Assembly: GCA_026225275.1 (NCBI GenBank)
Contig: JAMFSL010000073.1
Location: 1 to 64,000 of the forward strand
From: Puia dinghuensis
Lineage (GTDB): Bacteria > Bacteroidota > Bacteroidia > Chitinophagales > Chitinophagaceae
Reading direction: 5' to 3'
DNA length: 64,000 nucleotides
Under the pieces are notes generated by a model. It was not told the DNA's origin and did not search any database. It was given only the letters and a program-made list of their open reading frames with translations. Below are positions 51,482-60,091 of this stretch, in pieces; the stretch's first letter is position 1; each line of letters starts with the position of its first letter. The position numbers were made by a program, and so were the translations under genes.

Positions 51482-52431
51482 TGAGAAATACGCTTGGGGC
51501 CCCCCGACTGTTCGTCGGGGGGATTTTATTCTGTCTGCTGTTGGGCGGATCCCGGGGGGTGGCGCAAAGCAAGGCCGCCGATGCGTCTGGTGTACAACCG
51601 CTACAGGAGCCGACATGGCTGATCGGCCTGTCGGGGGGATATCAGCGCCAGGATTTCCGGTGGTCGATCGCGGGCAACAGCGCGGGCCGGGATCCTAATA
51701 TTTATTCCGAACTGAAATGGCGGGGGGTGAGTGGTCCAACCGCCGCCATTGATCTGCACTGGAATGCGTGGAAACGCTGGCGGGTGTATGCGAGCGGCAG
51801 CCGGGTATTCACGCGTGGGGGAACGATGAGCGATACCGATTATGGCCTGGACAACCGGAATGATATTTTATATCACGAATCTTTTGCGGCTGTCGCCGGT
51901 TATGATGAGGCGGTTGCGGTGGGTATCGGCTATGCTCTGCTGGGCGGCGGCAGTTGGCGGCTGACACCTTACGTCGGCTACGGCGTCGACGCACAATATT
52001 TTCCTATCACGGACCCCGGTGGTTCCTTCGGATCGCTGGACAGCTCGTATTCCGCCAAATGGCTGGGGCCGCTGGTGAGGGTGGAAGCGTCGCTTACTCT
52101 GGGCCGGCGCTGGCAGGTAGTGGCTGATGCGGCTTATCATCAGGCGACTTATCATGGCTGGGCCGATTGGAATCTCATCCCGACGTTTGCGCAACCGGTG
52201 AGTTTCCGGCATAGGGCAGACGGTTATGGCGTCGAGGCGGATGGAAGTCTCCGGTATATTGCCGGACGGCGGATTTCGGTGGAAATCGGGGGCGGGTATT
52301 TCAACTGGCAAACGGGCACAGGCATCGATCAATTGTATCTCAGTGGGGGTGGTTCCGACCAGACGCAACTCAATGGGCTCGTCAGGGAAGGATGGCGGTG
52401 TAAGCTGGGCGTGGAGATCGGGATCTACTGA
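51481..52431 (+). CDS. Outer-membrane beta-barrel protein (omptin-like appearance), coupled to GH16
   Basis: A 316-residue protein with a signal peptide (LFVGGILFCLLLGGSRGVAQ) and about ten amphipathic strands (LIGLSGGYQRQDFRWSI, RWRVYASGSRVF, WQVVADAAYHQATYHGWADWN, RISVEIGGGYFNWQTG). The ELKWRG segment and length recall omptin-fold outer-membrane proteins, but I cannot identify a catalytic Asp/His set with confidence, so only the barrel is claimed. ATG 51481 overlaps the GH16 stop by one base, so both proteins are probably made together. Confidence 0.75.
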   Translation: MRNTLGAPRLFVGGILFCLLLGGSRGVAQSKAADASGVQPLQEPTWLIGLSGGYQRQDFRWSIAGNSAGRDPNIYSELKWRGVSGPTAAIDLHWNAWKRWRVYASGSRVFTRGGTMSDTDYGLDNRNDILYHESFAAVAGYDEAVAVGIGYALLGGGSWRLTPYVGYGVDAQYFPITDPGGSFGSLDSSYSAKWLGPLVRVEASLTLGRRWQVVADAAYHQATYHGWADWNLIPTFAQPVSFRHRADGYGVEADGSLRYIAGRRISVEIGGGYFNWQTGTGIDQLYLSGGGSDQTQLNGLVREGWRCKLGVEIGIY

Positions 52432-52455
52432 TCGTGGAGGGTGCTGTAGCGGCTG

Positions 52456-52495
52456 GAAATAAAAAGGGTTGCCGATGGATGATGCCGGCAACCCC
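52456..52495 (-). terminator. Rho-independent terminator of the 54106-52511 gene
   Basis: Read on the minus strand, GGGTTGCCG with CGGCAACCC (9-bp stem, 11-nt loop) is followed by TTTTTATTT. It begins 17 bp after the stop codon of the minus-strand gene. The plus strand has no T-run after the stem, so it is directional. Confidence 0.82.
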
Positions 52496-52510
52496 GGGGA
52501 CAGAAGATGT

Positions 52511-54106
52511 TTATAAAGCTTCGATCGACAGTCTTGTCGTCTTTTCTCTCTTGTTGTATTCGGACACCATGACGTAGCCTTCTTTAGCAGGGAGGACATT
52601 GATGGTAGTGCTGCCATCCTTGCGTGGGATGGAACGGGCGATCTTGTTCTGTGTAACGTTATAAATATCGATTTTTCGATCCGAGTCAATGACCATGTAA
52701 TCGCTGTGGGTTTCCGGATTGGCCAAGGTGTAGTAGCTGCGCGGATCGACCACGAAAAGGGGATAGGAGCAGAATTGATATATTCCTGTCTTCTCCGGTA
52801 TAGCGTTCGCAAGGGATATTTTCCCGGCAGGATCTTGTTTAATCAGCAGGACGTCTTTAAAGGCATATCTATGTAAACCGCCTCCGACATAGAGGAAAGG
52901 AGGAAGTATGAACGGCGAAAGGATCGTGCCCCAGCAAAGCCCGCCCCAGCGGAATCTCCGTTTGACACCGTCGGCGGCAAACCAGGTATTGCCATTGAAG
53001 TCCTTAAAGGAGCGTTCCACATTGGCATAAAGGTGCGGGTCTTGGAAATAACCGTGGTTATCCACAAAGGTTTGAGAGCCGTCGGCCCAATAGGAAAAGG
53101 AAGAATGGATATCTTTTTTGCCATGTCCGTTGAAGTTGATGGTAAAGACACCATCATAGGGGCCATGGCGGAGGTTGTTGCCGCTCAGGAAATGATTGCC
53201 GTGCCTGGGATCGATGATCATGCCGGACACAAATGGCTTGCCTGTGACCGGATCGTTGTCATACGCCAATACTTTCAGCGAGTTTCCATTTTGGTCTTTC
53301 AGGAGGAATTTGGGGTAGTCTGTGGAGTCGTTGGTGTTATAGCCCAGGATTTCGTATCCGCCTTCTTTCATTTCCTCATCTTTTTTGGCGAGCAGGTCGA
53401 TTTCCGGCCCGGAGGTGAGCAAGGTGAAATCAGTGGCTTCTTCTTTGACCTGTTTTTGCCAGATCAATATGCCCTTGGTATTATAGACCAGCAGGTTATT
53501 CTTGTTGTCGTCGCCGTAGAAGATGGCAAACCCTTTCCCGGAAATATTCCGGAGCTGGATCTGTTGTTTAAGCTTTCCGTTTCCGATCAGTTTAGCCCGA
53601 CCGAAGGGCGCATTAGCGCCCAATTCAGTTTCCAGTTTTACGTCCAGCTTAACATTGTTGGTCGCGATGATCTTGCCGCTCAAGCTGACGAACTGCGTGA
53701 ACAGGACTGTTTTCGCGTCCGAGGTCTGACGGCGGAAATCTCTTCCGTTCCGGAATTCTTTTCCGACGATGTTGCTTTTCACGTAAGCCAGGCAGAGAAT
53801 GTCCCCTTCGAAGGACACTTCTTTCAGGATGAGGTTTTCCTGGCGGAAATCGACCTTGCCGATGTCATTCAGGTTTTCGTCCATAATGCTCAGGCGGTAA
53901 TGCAAGGAATCCGCGCTGGCTTTTTCCAGGGTAGTGAAGGCCAGATAGCCCACCAGTTTACCATCCTGGAGGATAGTCGCCATCTGGGAGGAAATGTCGT
54001 CTCCTACTTCCTTAAATACTTTGGTTTGTGCCTGGGTAGAATAGGTCATCCCGGTTAGCAGAAGCAGATAAAAGGTTGCTTTCAGAAATCGGTCGAGGTT
54101 GAGCAT
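52511..54106 (-). CDS. Exported protein of unknown function (possibly DUF6770)
   Basis: A 531-residue protein with a signal peptide (ATFYLLLLTGMTYSTQAQ). The mature part is rich in short beta strands (YRLSIMDENLNDIGKVDF, KGFAIFYGDDNKNNLLVYN, NHFLSGNNLRHGPYDGVFTINF), suggesting a propeller-like fold. No catalytic motif is visible. I associate it with an uncharacterised Bacteroidota family, possibly DUF6770, from memory. It follows an M48 peptidase gene by 15 bp and is probably co-transcribed, ending at the terminator just downstream. Confidence 0.75.
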   Translation of the reverse strand: MLNLDRFLKATFYLLLLTGMTYSTQAQTKVFKEVGDDISSQMATILQDGKLVGYLAFTTLEKASADSLHYRLSIMDENLNDIGKVDFRQENLILKEVSFEGDILCLAYVKSNIVGKEFRNGRDFRRQTSDAKTVLFTQFVSLSGKIIATNNVKLDVKLETELGANAPFGRAKLIGNGKLKQQIQLRNISGKGFAIFYGDDNKNNLLVYNTKGILIWQKQVKEEATDFTLLTSGPEIDLLAKKDEEMKEGGYEILGYNTNDSTDYPKFLLKDQNGNSLKVLAYDNDPVTGKPFVSGMIIDPRHGNHFLSGNNLRHGPYDGVFTINFNGHGKKDIHSSFSYWADGSQTFVDNHGYFQDPHLYANVERSFKDFNGNTWFAADGVKRRFRWGGLCWGTILSPFILPPFLYVGGGLHRYAFKDVLLIKQDPAGKISLANAIPEKTGIYQFCSYPLFVVDPRSYYTLANPETHSDYMVIDSDRKIDIYNVTQNKIARSIPRKDGSTTINVLPAKEGYVMVSEYNKREKTTRLSIEAL

Positions 54107-54121
54107 GGTAATCGGTTAGGG

Positions 54122-55579
54122 TTATTTTTTTTCAAAGTTGTCTGCAAATTCACAATACATACTGCCGGCGTTGCCTGTGGCGAACGTATGGGCGGCCCTG
54201 GTTTTGTTATGATCGGAGTCATCGGGGTCCAATGCAAGGGTATAGAGCAGGTCTTTCATCCCTTGTTCCGGGGTGGAGAGGCCGTTCCAGAAGTCTGCTT
54301 TGCTCAGGGTTTCGCAGTATTGGCGGAGATTATCGCGGGGCACCTGTTCCAGGAAGGTCTGAAGGGCGTAGCAGTCCCGGGAAATAAATTCTTTTTGGAC
54401 AATACCGACGGCGCCGAAGCGGTTGAGCTGCCGGTCCGCGTAATAAAGACTATAGAAGCAATTGCTAAGCATAAAATCGTACCAGGGGTCTTTGTTGCCT
54501 TTGTCTTTTTCCAGCAGGATCCGATAGATCACAGGGGTGACTTTGGATGAAGTGAAAAGTTCCCAGATCAGCATTTTGTTTGCCTTTTCCCCGACAGACG
54601 CGGGAATGGGCGTCATCTGCTGGTGTGCCGATGACCGGTCACGGGTCCGGGCGTAACGTTCGGGGCAATCGGGGTGGGTCTTCAGGGAGTCTTCGATGGT
54701 GGAAGTTTCCGAGAAATTATACGCCCGGGTGGAAAGGCCATGAGAACGTTTGGTTGCCCAACTGTCCTCGAAAGTCAACTGATAGGGAGTGAAATAGGCT
54801 GCCAGTGGTTGACGCAGATGTTGCAGGTATTCGTTGTCCGAGCTGTCCAGGTGAAGGAAAAAATCGGCGTTAAAGGAAATACTACTCTTCTTCAACAGTA
54901 TGATGGCCAGAGAGTCGGCGTCCGATTCATGGTAGCGCTGGTGGCGGCTGCGGCTAAAGGTATAGCCCTCCAATATTTTTTGAAGCCGGGTGAGGCGATC
55001 GTAGCGGGAGCTCAGGACGGAATTCATGGATTGGCGATACTCTTCGGAGGTCAGCCAGGCCGCTTTTTCCTGAATGGCGGTTTCGAAATGTTGCAAATAA
55101 TTATGAGACAGTTCGTGTGCGATGGTCAGGGCCAGGTCTTCGCGGCAGCGGGCGAAGGTGATCATGCCCAGGTTAACGATCAGGACATTATCCCCTAACG
55201 AATAGGCGTTAGCGGCAGAGCTCCTGTCGATCAGTAAAAGCTGGTTTGCGGGAACGTACTGCGGGTTTGCGGCCGCGATCTGCTGGACGATGCCTGCGAT
55301 ATAGCTGTAAACCTCCCGGTCATGAATATAGTCATCCCCGTTAATGGAGCTGATGATGCTTTCAGTGCGGGAGTCCCAAAATTCCTTGTATTGTTTTTGT
55401 GCGGCCTTATCGTCTTTAAAGACAACCGGGCAGACCCAGGTTTTTTTCAGCGAATCTTTTTGCTTTTGGTAATAGAGGTGAGACAAATCCTGGTAGTTGT
55501 ACAGGCTTTGGGTTTGGCCATAGGCGGTTGCCATAAGACCGGACAGGGCGCAGAACAATAGGACTTTTAATAGGGGCAT
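54122..55579 (-). CDS. M48-family zinc metalloprotease, exported
   Basis: A 485-residue protein with a signal peptide (LLKVLLFCALSGLMATAYG). The zinc site is HELSH (residues 155-159) in LALTIAHELSHNYLQH, with the third ligand in YHESDADSLA. Such M48 proteins (BepA/LoiP-like) act in the periplasm on misfolded or envelope proteins. The C-terminal half is helical and TPR-like. It is flanked by genes on the same strand: the Spy-like gene 43 bp upstream and the unknown exported protein 15 bp downstream, so an envelope quality-control unit is plausible. Confidence 0.9.
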   Translation of the reverse strand: MPLLKVLLFCALSGLMATAYGQTQSLYNYQDLSHLYYQKQKDSLKKTWVCPVVFKDDKAAQKQYKEFWDSRTESIISSINGDDYIHDREVYSYIAGIVQQIAAANPQYVPANQLLLIDRSSAANAYSLGDNVLIVNLGMITFARCREDLALTIAHELSHNYLQHFETAIQEKAAWLTSEEYRQSMNSVLSSRYDRLTRLQKILEGYTFSRSRHQRYHESDADSLAIILLKKSSISFNADFFLHLDSSDNEYLQHLRQPLAAYFTPYQLTFEDSWATKRSHGLSTRAYNFSETSTIEDSLKTHPDCPERYARTRDRSSAHQQMTPIPASVGEKANKMLIWELFTSSKVTPVIYRILLEKDKGNKDPWYDFMLSNCFYSLYYADRQLNRFGAVGIVQKEFISRDCYALQTFLEQVPRDNLRQYCETLSKADFWNGLSTPEQGMKDLLYTLALDPDDSDHNKTRAAHTFATGNAGSMYCEFADNFEKK

Positions 55580-55583
55580 AGGA

Positions 55584-55602
55584 GGTTGGCCTTAAGCCAA
55601 CC
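55584..55602. promoter_or_regulatory. Intercistronic hairpin just upstream of the M48 start codon
   Basis: GGTTGGC-CTTAA-GCCAACC is a perfect 7-bp stem located 4 bp from the M48 ATG, in the 43-bp gap after the Spy-like gene. There is no T-run, so it is more likely to affect translation or RNA stability than termination. Confidence 0.45.
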
Positions 55603-55622
55603 AGAACGCGAAAATGGATAAA

Positions 55623-56078
55623 TTATTGGATTTTGCCGGCTTGTTTCTTTTCTTCCGCCTTTTCTTTCTGTTGTTGTTTCCATTGAGCATATTGCACCTG
55701 CTGCTCCGTATTGAGCAGGCCATAGATGCTGCCATCGGCGTACTGGTTGATGGCTCTACGGGCCTTCCCATCGGTTTTGGGATCGCCGGATGGGTTATTG
55801 CTTATGCTGTCAAGGGCAATGACTTTATTCAAGATGATCATGCGGATCTGTACGACCTGGTCCTGGTTAAGGTTGAGCTGAGTAGTCAGCGTTTTTAGCT
55901 GTTGAGCGGCTCTTTGAGCGGGAGATTTTTTCGGGGCGGCGGAGCCTTGCTGAGTCATGCTTTGCTGAGCAGGGTTTTGCCGGACGGGGCTGTCATAGAG
56001 GGAGCTGTCTGTCGATTGTGCGTGGATCAGACCTTGGAGGCCTAGTCCGAAGGTTAGCAGTAACAGGAAGGATTTCAT
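55623..56078 (-). CDS. Small periplasmic Spy/CpxP-like protein
   Basis: A 151-residue exported protein (signal SFLLLLTFGLGLQGLIHAQ). A Gln/Ser/Pro-rich N-terminus leads to a helical domain (AAQQLKTLTTQLNLNQDQVVQIRMIILNK) and a charged Lys/Glu/Gln-rich tail. The helix with the L-N-x-x-Q-x-x-x-I-x pattern and the later NTEQQVQYAQWK recall the LTxxQ-type motifs of Spy/CpxP chaperones and Bacteroidota DUF4890 proteins. Its place before an M48 protease fits periplasmic protein quality control. Confidence 0.68.
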   Translation of the reverse strand: MKSFLLLLTFGLGLQGLIHAQSTDSSLYDSPVRQNPAQQSMTQQGSAAPKKSPAQRAAQQLKTLTTQLNLNQDQVVQIRMIILNKVIALDSISNNPSGDPKTDGKARRAINQYADGSIYGLLNTEQQVQYAQWKQQQKEKAEEKKQAGKIQ

Positions 56079-56232
56079 AGCCTTACATCTAAATTATGGG
56101 GTTGAGACTGCGGGGAGAGCCAAAGGTTTAAAGGGTTTTATAAAAGATTTAAATCATATGTTGTTTTAAACTTTTGATGGCCCCTTGAATCCAATCCCGC
56201 CGGGGAGGGTATCCAAATGCCCGGCGTCGAAC

Positions 56233-58176
56233 ATGAAAACAGTCTTTAAAATTCTGGGGATAGTGCTGGTGCTCCTGGGCGGCCATCTTCTTCTTTCTTC
56301 TTTTATGGCGGGGATGCTGCCGATGCATGCGTTGGATGGCGCAAGGCTGTCGCTGCCATCGTTGGATGGAACGAGGATACCGCCCTACCGATTTCCCTTC
56401 CGCCAGGCGGGGTTGACCGACCGCCAGGCGGCGGCGCACCTGTTAAGCCGGTTTACCTATGGAGCCTCGCCGGGGCAGGTCGATGCTGTGGTGACGATGG
56501 GGCTGGAGAATTGGTGGGCGCAGCAGCTGGCGGCCGATCTTCCGGATGATTCGCTGTCGCAATGCCTGAGCCAGTATGATGCCCTGCAACTGACCAATCA
56601 GCGGGTAGCGGACCTCTATCCCAAGCCCGGTCAGGTGGCCCGGATGGCGATCAGGGATGGAGTGATCGATAAAGATTCTGTCAAAACGGATCGGAAGGAA
56701 TACCGGGAGTTCATCCGGAGTTATATGCAGGAAAAGGGGCTTAAGCCGGAGCAGGATCTGTTCCGGCAATTTTTTTGTCAGAAGGTGCTTCGTGCGGCTT
56801 ATTCCCACAATCAATTACAGGAGGTGATGACCGATTTCTGGTTCAACCATTTCAATGTATCCATCACGAAGAATGATTGTGCAGGGTTTATCCCGGCGTA
56901 TGAGCGGGATGTGATTCGGCCAAATGCGCTTGGGCGGTTTGGGGATCTTTTGGTGAAGACGGCGAAGTCGCCGGCGATGCTTTATTATCTTGATAATTTT
57001 AGTAGTTCGGCGCCGTTGCCGGGGGGGCAGGAGATGGGGGGTGATACGACGTTGATGGCGAAAGTCCAGCAGGCACGGAAGAACAGAGGGTTGAATGAAA
57101 ATTATGCGCGGGAGGTCATGGAGCTCCACACGCTGGGGGTTGATGGCGGCTATACCCAGCAGGATGTGACCCAGGCGGCGCGGGTGCTGACCGGGTGGAC
57201 TGTTTACCCGATGAACGACGCAGGCAAGGGCCTCCTTACGCGTTTCAGCGAAGATCAGTTGGCCAGCCGGGGTTTTGTACATGAAGGAGATTTTTTATTC
57301 AATGCCAACCGGCATGATAAAGGCGAGAAGATCGTGTTAGGCCATACATTCCCTGCGGGTGGCGGCTATGATGAAGGGGTGACGCTGCTGGGGATGTTGG
57401 CGCATCATCCTTCGACGGCGCGGTTCATCGCGCGCAAGCTGGCTGTCCGGTTTGTGAGTGACGATCCGCCACAGACGCTTATCAATAAGATGACCAAGAC
57501 CTTCCTTGAGAAGGACGGCGATATCCGGCAGGTGCTGATCACGATGGTGAGTGCTCCGGAATTCTGGAGCGCTACGGCGGTGCGGGAGAAGACAAAGTCG
57601 CCGTTCGAGCTGGCGATCGGGGCTGTGCGCAGTCTGCACGGCGTTATCGAGCAGCCTTATCCCTTGTATAACTGGGTGAGTAAGATGGGAGAAAAAAAAT
57701 ATTATTACCAGGCGCCGACAGGTTTTCCTGACAAGGGGTCTTACTGGATCAATACCGGCAGCCTGCTGAACCGCATGAACTTCGGGCTGGCGCTGGCGAC
57801 AGGCAGGATACCGGGGGTGCGGATCGACCTGGTAGCGCTGAATAACGGGCATGAGCCGGAGGATGCGCAGGCAGCGTTGGTTATCTTCAGTAAGATCATG
57901 CTGCCCGAGCGGAATTTGGATGCGACTATCAAGCGGCTGACGCCAATGCTGAATGATCCGAATTTGGCACAGAAAGTGGATGCGGCGAGTGTGAGGACGG
58001 AGGATGGCGGGGGCATGGGAGCTGGTCGGAACGGCGCGGATGGCGGGCAAAGCGGGACGGCCGGCATACAGCCGGACAATGATATGGCGATGGTGGCGGC
58101 CAATGATGGACGGGCGGCGCAATTAGGGCAGGTAGTGGGTATCATTATCGGATCGCCGGAATTTCAAAGACGTTGA
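56233..58176 (+). CDS. DUF1800 domain-containing exported protein
   Basis: A 647-residue protein with an N-terminal hydrophobic signal (MKTVFKILGIVLVLLGGHLLLS). The DUF1800 region is recognised by HLLSRFTYGASPGQVDAV, MTDFWFNHFNVSI, ENYAREVMELHTLGVDGGYTQQDVTQAARVLTGW and HPSTARFIARKLAVRFVSDDP. A Gly/Asp-rich flexible stretch lies near the C-terminus (GGGMGAGRNGADGGQ). The biochemical role of DUF1800 is unknown. It is nearly always paired with DUF1501, as here (53 bp apart). ATG 56233 is preferred over the listed start at 56185. Confidence 0.9.
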   Translation: MKTVFKILGIVLVLLGGHLLLSSFMAGMLPMHALDGARLSLPSLDGTRIPPYRFPFRQAGLTDRQAAAHLLSRFTYGASPGQVDAVVTMGLENWWAQQLAADLPDDSLSQCLSQYDALQLTNQRVADLYPKPGQVARMAIRDGVIDKDSVKTDRKEYREFIRSYMQEKGLKPEQDLFRQFFCQKVLRAAYSHNQLQEVMTDFWFNHFNVSITKNDCAGFIPAYERDVIRPNALGRFGDLLVKTAKSPAMLYYLDNFSSSAPLPGGQEMGGDTTLMAKVQQARKNRGLNENYAREVMELHTLGVDGGYTQQDVTQAARVLTGWTVYPMNDAGKGLLTRFSEDQLASRGFVHEGDFLFNANRHDKGEKIVLGHTFPAGGGYDEGVTLLGMLAHHPSTARFIARKLAVRFVSDDPPQTLINKMTKTFLEKDGDIRQVLITMVSAPEFWSATAVREKTKSPFELAIGAVRSLHGVIEQPYPLYNWVSKMGEKKYYYQAPTGFPDKGSYWINTGSLLNRMNFGLALATGRIPGVRIDLVALNNGHEPEDAQAALVIFSKIMLPERNLDATIKRLTPMLNDPNLAQKVDAASVRTEDGGGMGAGRNGADGGQSGTAGIQPDNDMAMVAANDGRAAQLGQVVGIIIGSPEFQRR

Positions 58177-58229
58177 TCCGTGACGGCATATCGAGATCAC
58201 AACGACGTTAACATTTAAAACATACGATC

Positions 58230-59501
58230 ATGGTAACGAGAAGAGGTTTCCTGAAGGGTGGTGGTCTGGCCTTATTAGGTGTAGGCCTGATGGGCGGCAT
58301 TCCTGCTTTTATGGCGGAGGCGGCAGCGAGTGATAAGATCTTTCGACCATATAAGCGTAAGAAGGTGTTGGTCTGTATTTTTCAGCGCGGGGCCATGGAT
58401 GGGTTGATGGCGGTGACGCCGTTTACCGATACCTATCTTCAGTCAGCCCGACCGGGGTTGTCGTTATCGGCGGCCAAGAGCGGCAATGGGAATCCGCTGA
58501 TCGACCTGGATGGCCGCTGGGGTTTGCATCCGGGGATGAAGGCCTTTGAGCCATTGTTCCGCGACGGCAGGTTGGGCATCGTCCATGGAATCGGTTCGCC
58601 CAACAATACCCGGTCGCATTTCGACGCGCAGGACTACATGGAATCCGGGACGCCTTTCAATAAAGGAACGGCCAGCGGTTGGCTGAACAGGGCTGTAGGG
58701 TTGCTGGGCCATGATGCGGTAACGCCTTTTACCGCAGTGAGCCTGACATCGGCGTTGCCGCGATCTTTTTATGGCGATCATCCTTCGGTGGCTATCAGCA
58801 ACCTGCAGGACTTTGCTATCGAGCTGAAGAGTAACCCCGCAGCGGCGAATACGGCGGCACGCAGCTTTGAAGACCTGTATGACCAGACTTCTTCGGGGCT
58901 GCTGCAGCAGACCGGCAAAGAAAGCTTTGAAGCCATGAAGATGTTACAGGCTGCGGATGTCCGCCATTACCGGCCGGCTAACGGCGCTATCTATCCTACC
59001 TCGCCGTTGGGCAACTCCTTGCGGCAGATCGCTCAACTCATCAAGATGGACGTCGGGTTAGAGGTGGCCTTTACCGAGTCCAATGGTTGGGATACCCATT
59101 TCAATCAGGGAACCGACAACGGGATCTTTGCGCGGAACGTGACGGACCTTAGTAATAGCATTGCGGCATTCTGGACCGACCTCGATGCCAGCCAGGACGA
59201 TGTTACGCTGATGACGATGACTGAATTTGGCCGGACGGTGCATCAGAATGGCACCGGAGGTACCGATCACGGGCGGGGATCGTGTAATTTTATCCTGGGT
59301 AAAGATATTGCCGGGGGTAAAGTACATGGTCAGGTGGCAGCTCTGGCGACGGAAAATCTGGAAGACGGGCGGGATCTGCCGGTGACGACGGATTTCCGCA
59401 GTGTTTTTAGTGCGGTGGCGGATGGGCATCTTCAGATCGCGAATGATAAGGTGTTATTTCCCGATTGGGTGGGGGCGAAGGCGCCGGTCATGAAGGGGTA
59501 G
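58230..59501 (+). CDS. DUF1501 domain-containing protein with Tat signal
   Basis: A 423-residue protein starting with a twin-arginine signal (VTRRGFLKGGGLALLGVGL), so it is exported folded, possibly with a cofactor. The DUF1501 (sulfatase/phosphatase-like alpha/beta) region shows VLVCIFQRGAMDGL, LHPGMKAFEPLFRDGRLGIVHGIGSPNNTRSHFDAQDYME, WDTHFNQG and TMTEFGRTVHQNGTGGTDHGRGS. These motifs contain conserved metal-binding-type His and Asp residues. It is probably co-transcribed and works with the DUF1800 protein upstream; substrate unknown. Confidence 0.92.
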   Translation: MVTRRGFLKGGGLALLGVGLMGGIPAFMAEAAASDKIFRPYKRKKVLVCIFQRGAMDGLMAVTPFTDTYLQSARPGLSLSAAKSGNGNPLIDLDGRWGLHPGMKAFEPLFRDGRLGIVHGIGSPNNTRSHFDAQDYMESGTPFNKGTASGWLNRAVGLLGHDAVTPFTAVSLTSALPRSFYGDHPSVAISNLQDFAIELKSNPAAANTAARSFEDLYDQTSSGLLQQTGKESFEAMKMLQAADVRHYRPANGAIYPTSPLGNSLRQIAQLIKMDVGLEVAFTESNGWDTHFNQGTDNGIFARNVTDLSNSIAAFWTDLDASQDDVTLMTMTEFGRTVHQNGTGGTDHGRGSCNFILGKDIAGGKVHGQVAALATENLEDGRDLPVTTDFRSVFSAVADGHLQIANDKVLFPDWVGAKAPVMKG

Positions 59502-59588
59502 GGGTAGCTTGTGGGCGAAGAGGGCCAGGGAATCCGGGCCTGTGGGGGAGGGCATGATTTTTTCATAACTATCGCTAAATGAGATGTT

Positions 59589-60077
59589 ATGGAAAATAAT
59601 AATAAAGAACCGCGGGATGAATCCAGCCAGATAGGGGATCCGAATGATTTTACTTCAAGCTTTCCCTTTATGAAAGCGCTGATGACCGGTCTGGCCATCG
59701 GCATTACAGATACTGTTCTTTGCCTGGGCTATAACCTGTTATACAGGGATGGGGGGCATGGATTTTTTTCTTCCGATATTATCAATGTGTCTTCGATCAT
59801 TTTCGGGACGAATATTCTTTTCGTTTTGATAGGGGTGCTGTTCTTTGCGTTTGCGAAAGGCGCGATGAAAGGGGAGGTGATGTTCAGCATCCTCTTTATT
59901 GTGTTGACGATCATTGGCGCTATTTGGGCCGGGCATGTGCATCGGTCGGCCGATCCGGATATGAATGCGAGGTTTCATGGGTTGTTGGTGGGTATGGTGC
60001 TGATCTTCGGTGTCAGTGCGGCTGTAGGGATGCCGGTACTGTATCATAGCCGGAAGTTTGGGCAGTATGTGTTGTAG
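59589..60077 (+). CDS. Four-helix membrane protein of unknown function
   Basis: A 162-residue protein: a polar N-terminus of about 25 residues, then four hydrophobic helices (ALMTGLAIGITDTVLCLGYNL, SIIFGTNILFVLIGVLFFAFA, MFSILFIVLTIIGAIWAG, GLLVGMVLIFGVSAAVGMP). No family is recognised with confidence. It lies 87 bp after the DUF1501 gene and is convergent with the sensor kinase gene. Confidence 0.7.
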   Translation: MENNNKEPRDESSQIGDPNDFTSSFPFMKALMTGLAIGITDTVLCLGYNLLYRDGGHGFFSSDIINVSSIIFGTNILFVLIGVLFFAFAKGAMKGEVMFSILFIVLTIIGAIWAGHVHRSADPDMNARFHGLLVGMVLIFGVSAAVGMPVLYHSRKFGQYVL

Positions 60078-60091
60078 GACGAGGCGGCAGG

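Noticed and set aside
53033-54058. 341-residue plus-strand ORF opposite the unknown exported protein.
   Set aside because: No signal peptide or motif. The minus-strand frame has a good signal peptide, an operon context and a terminator.
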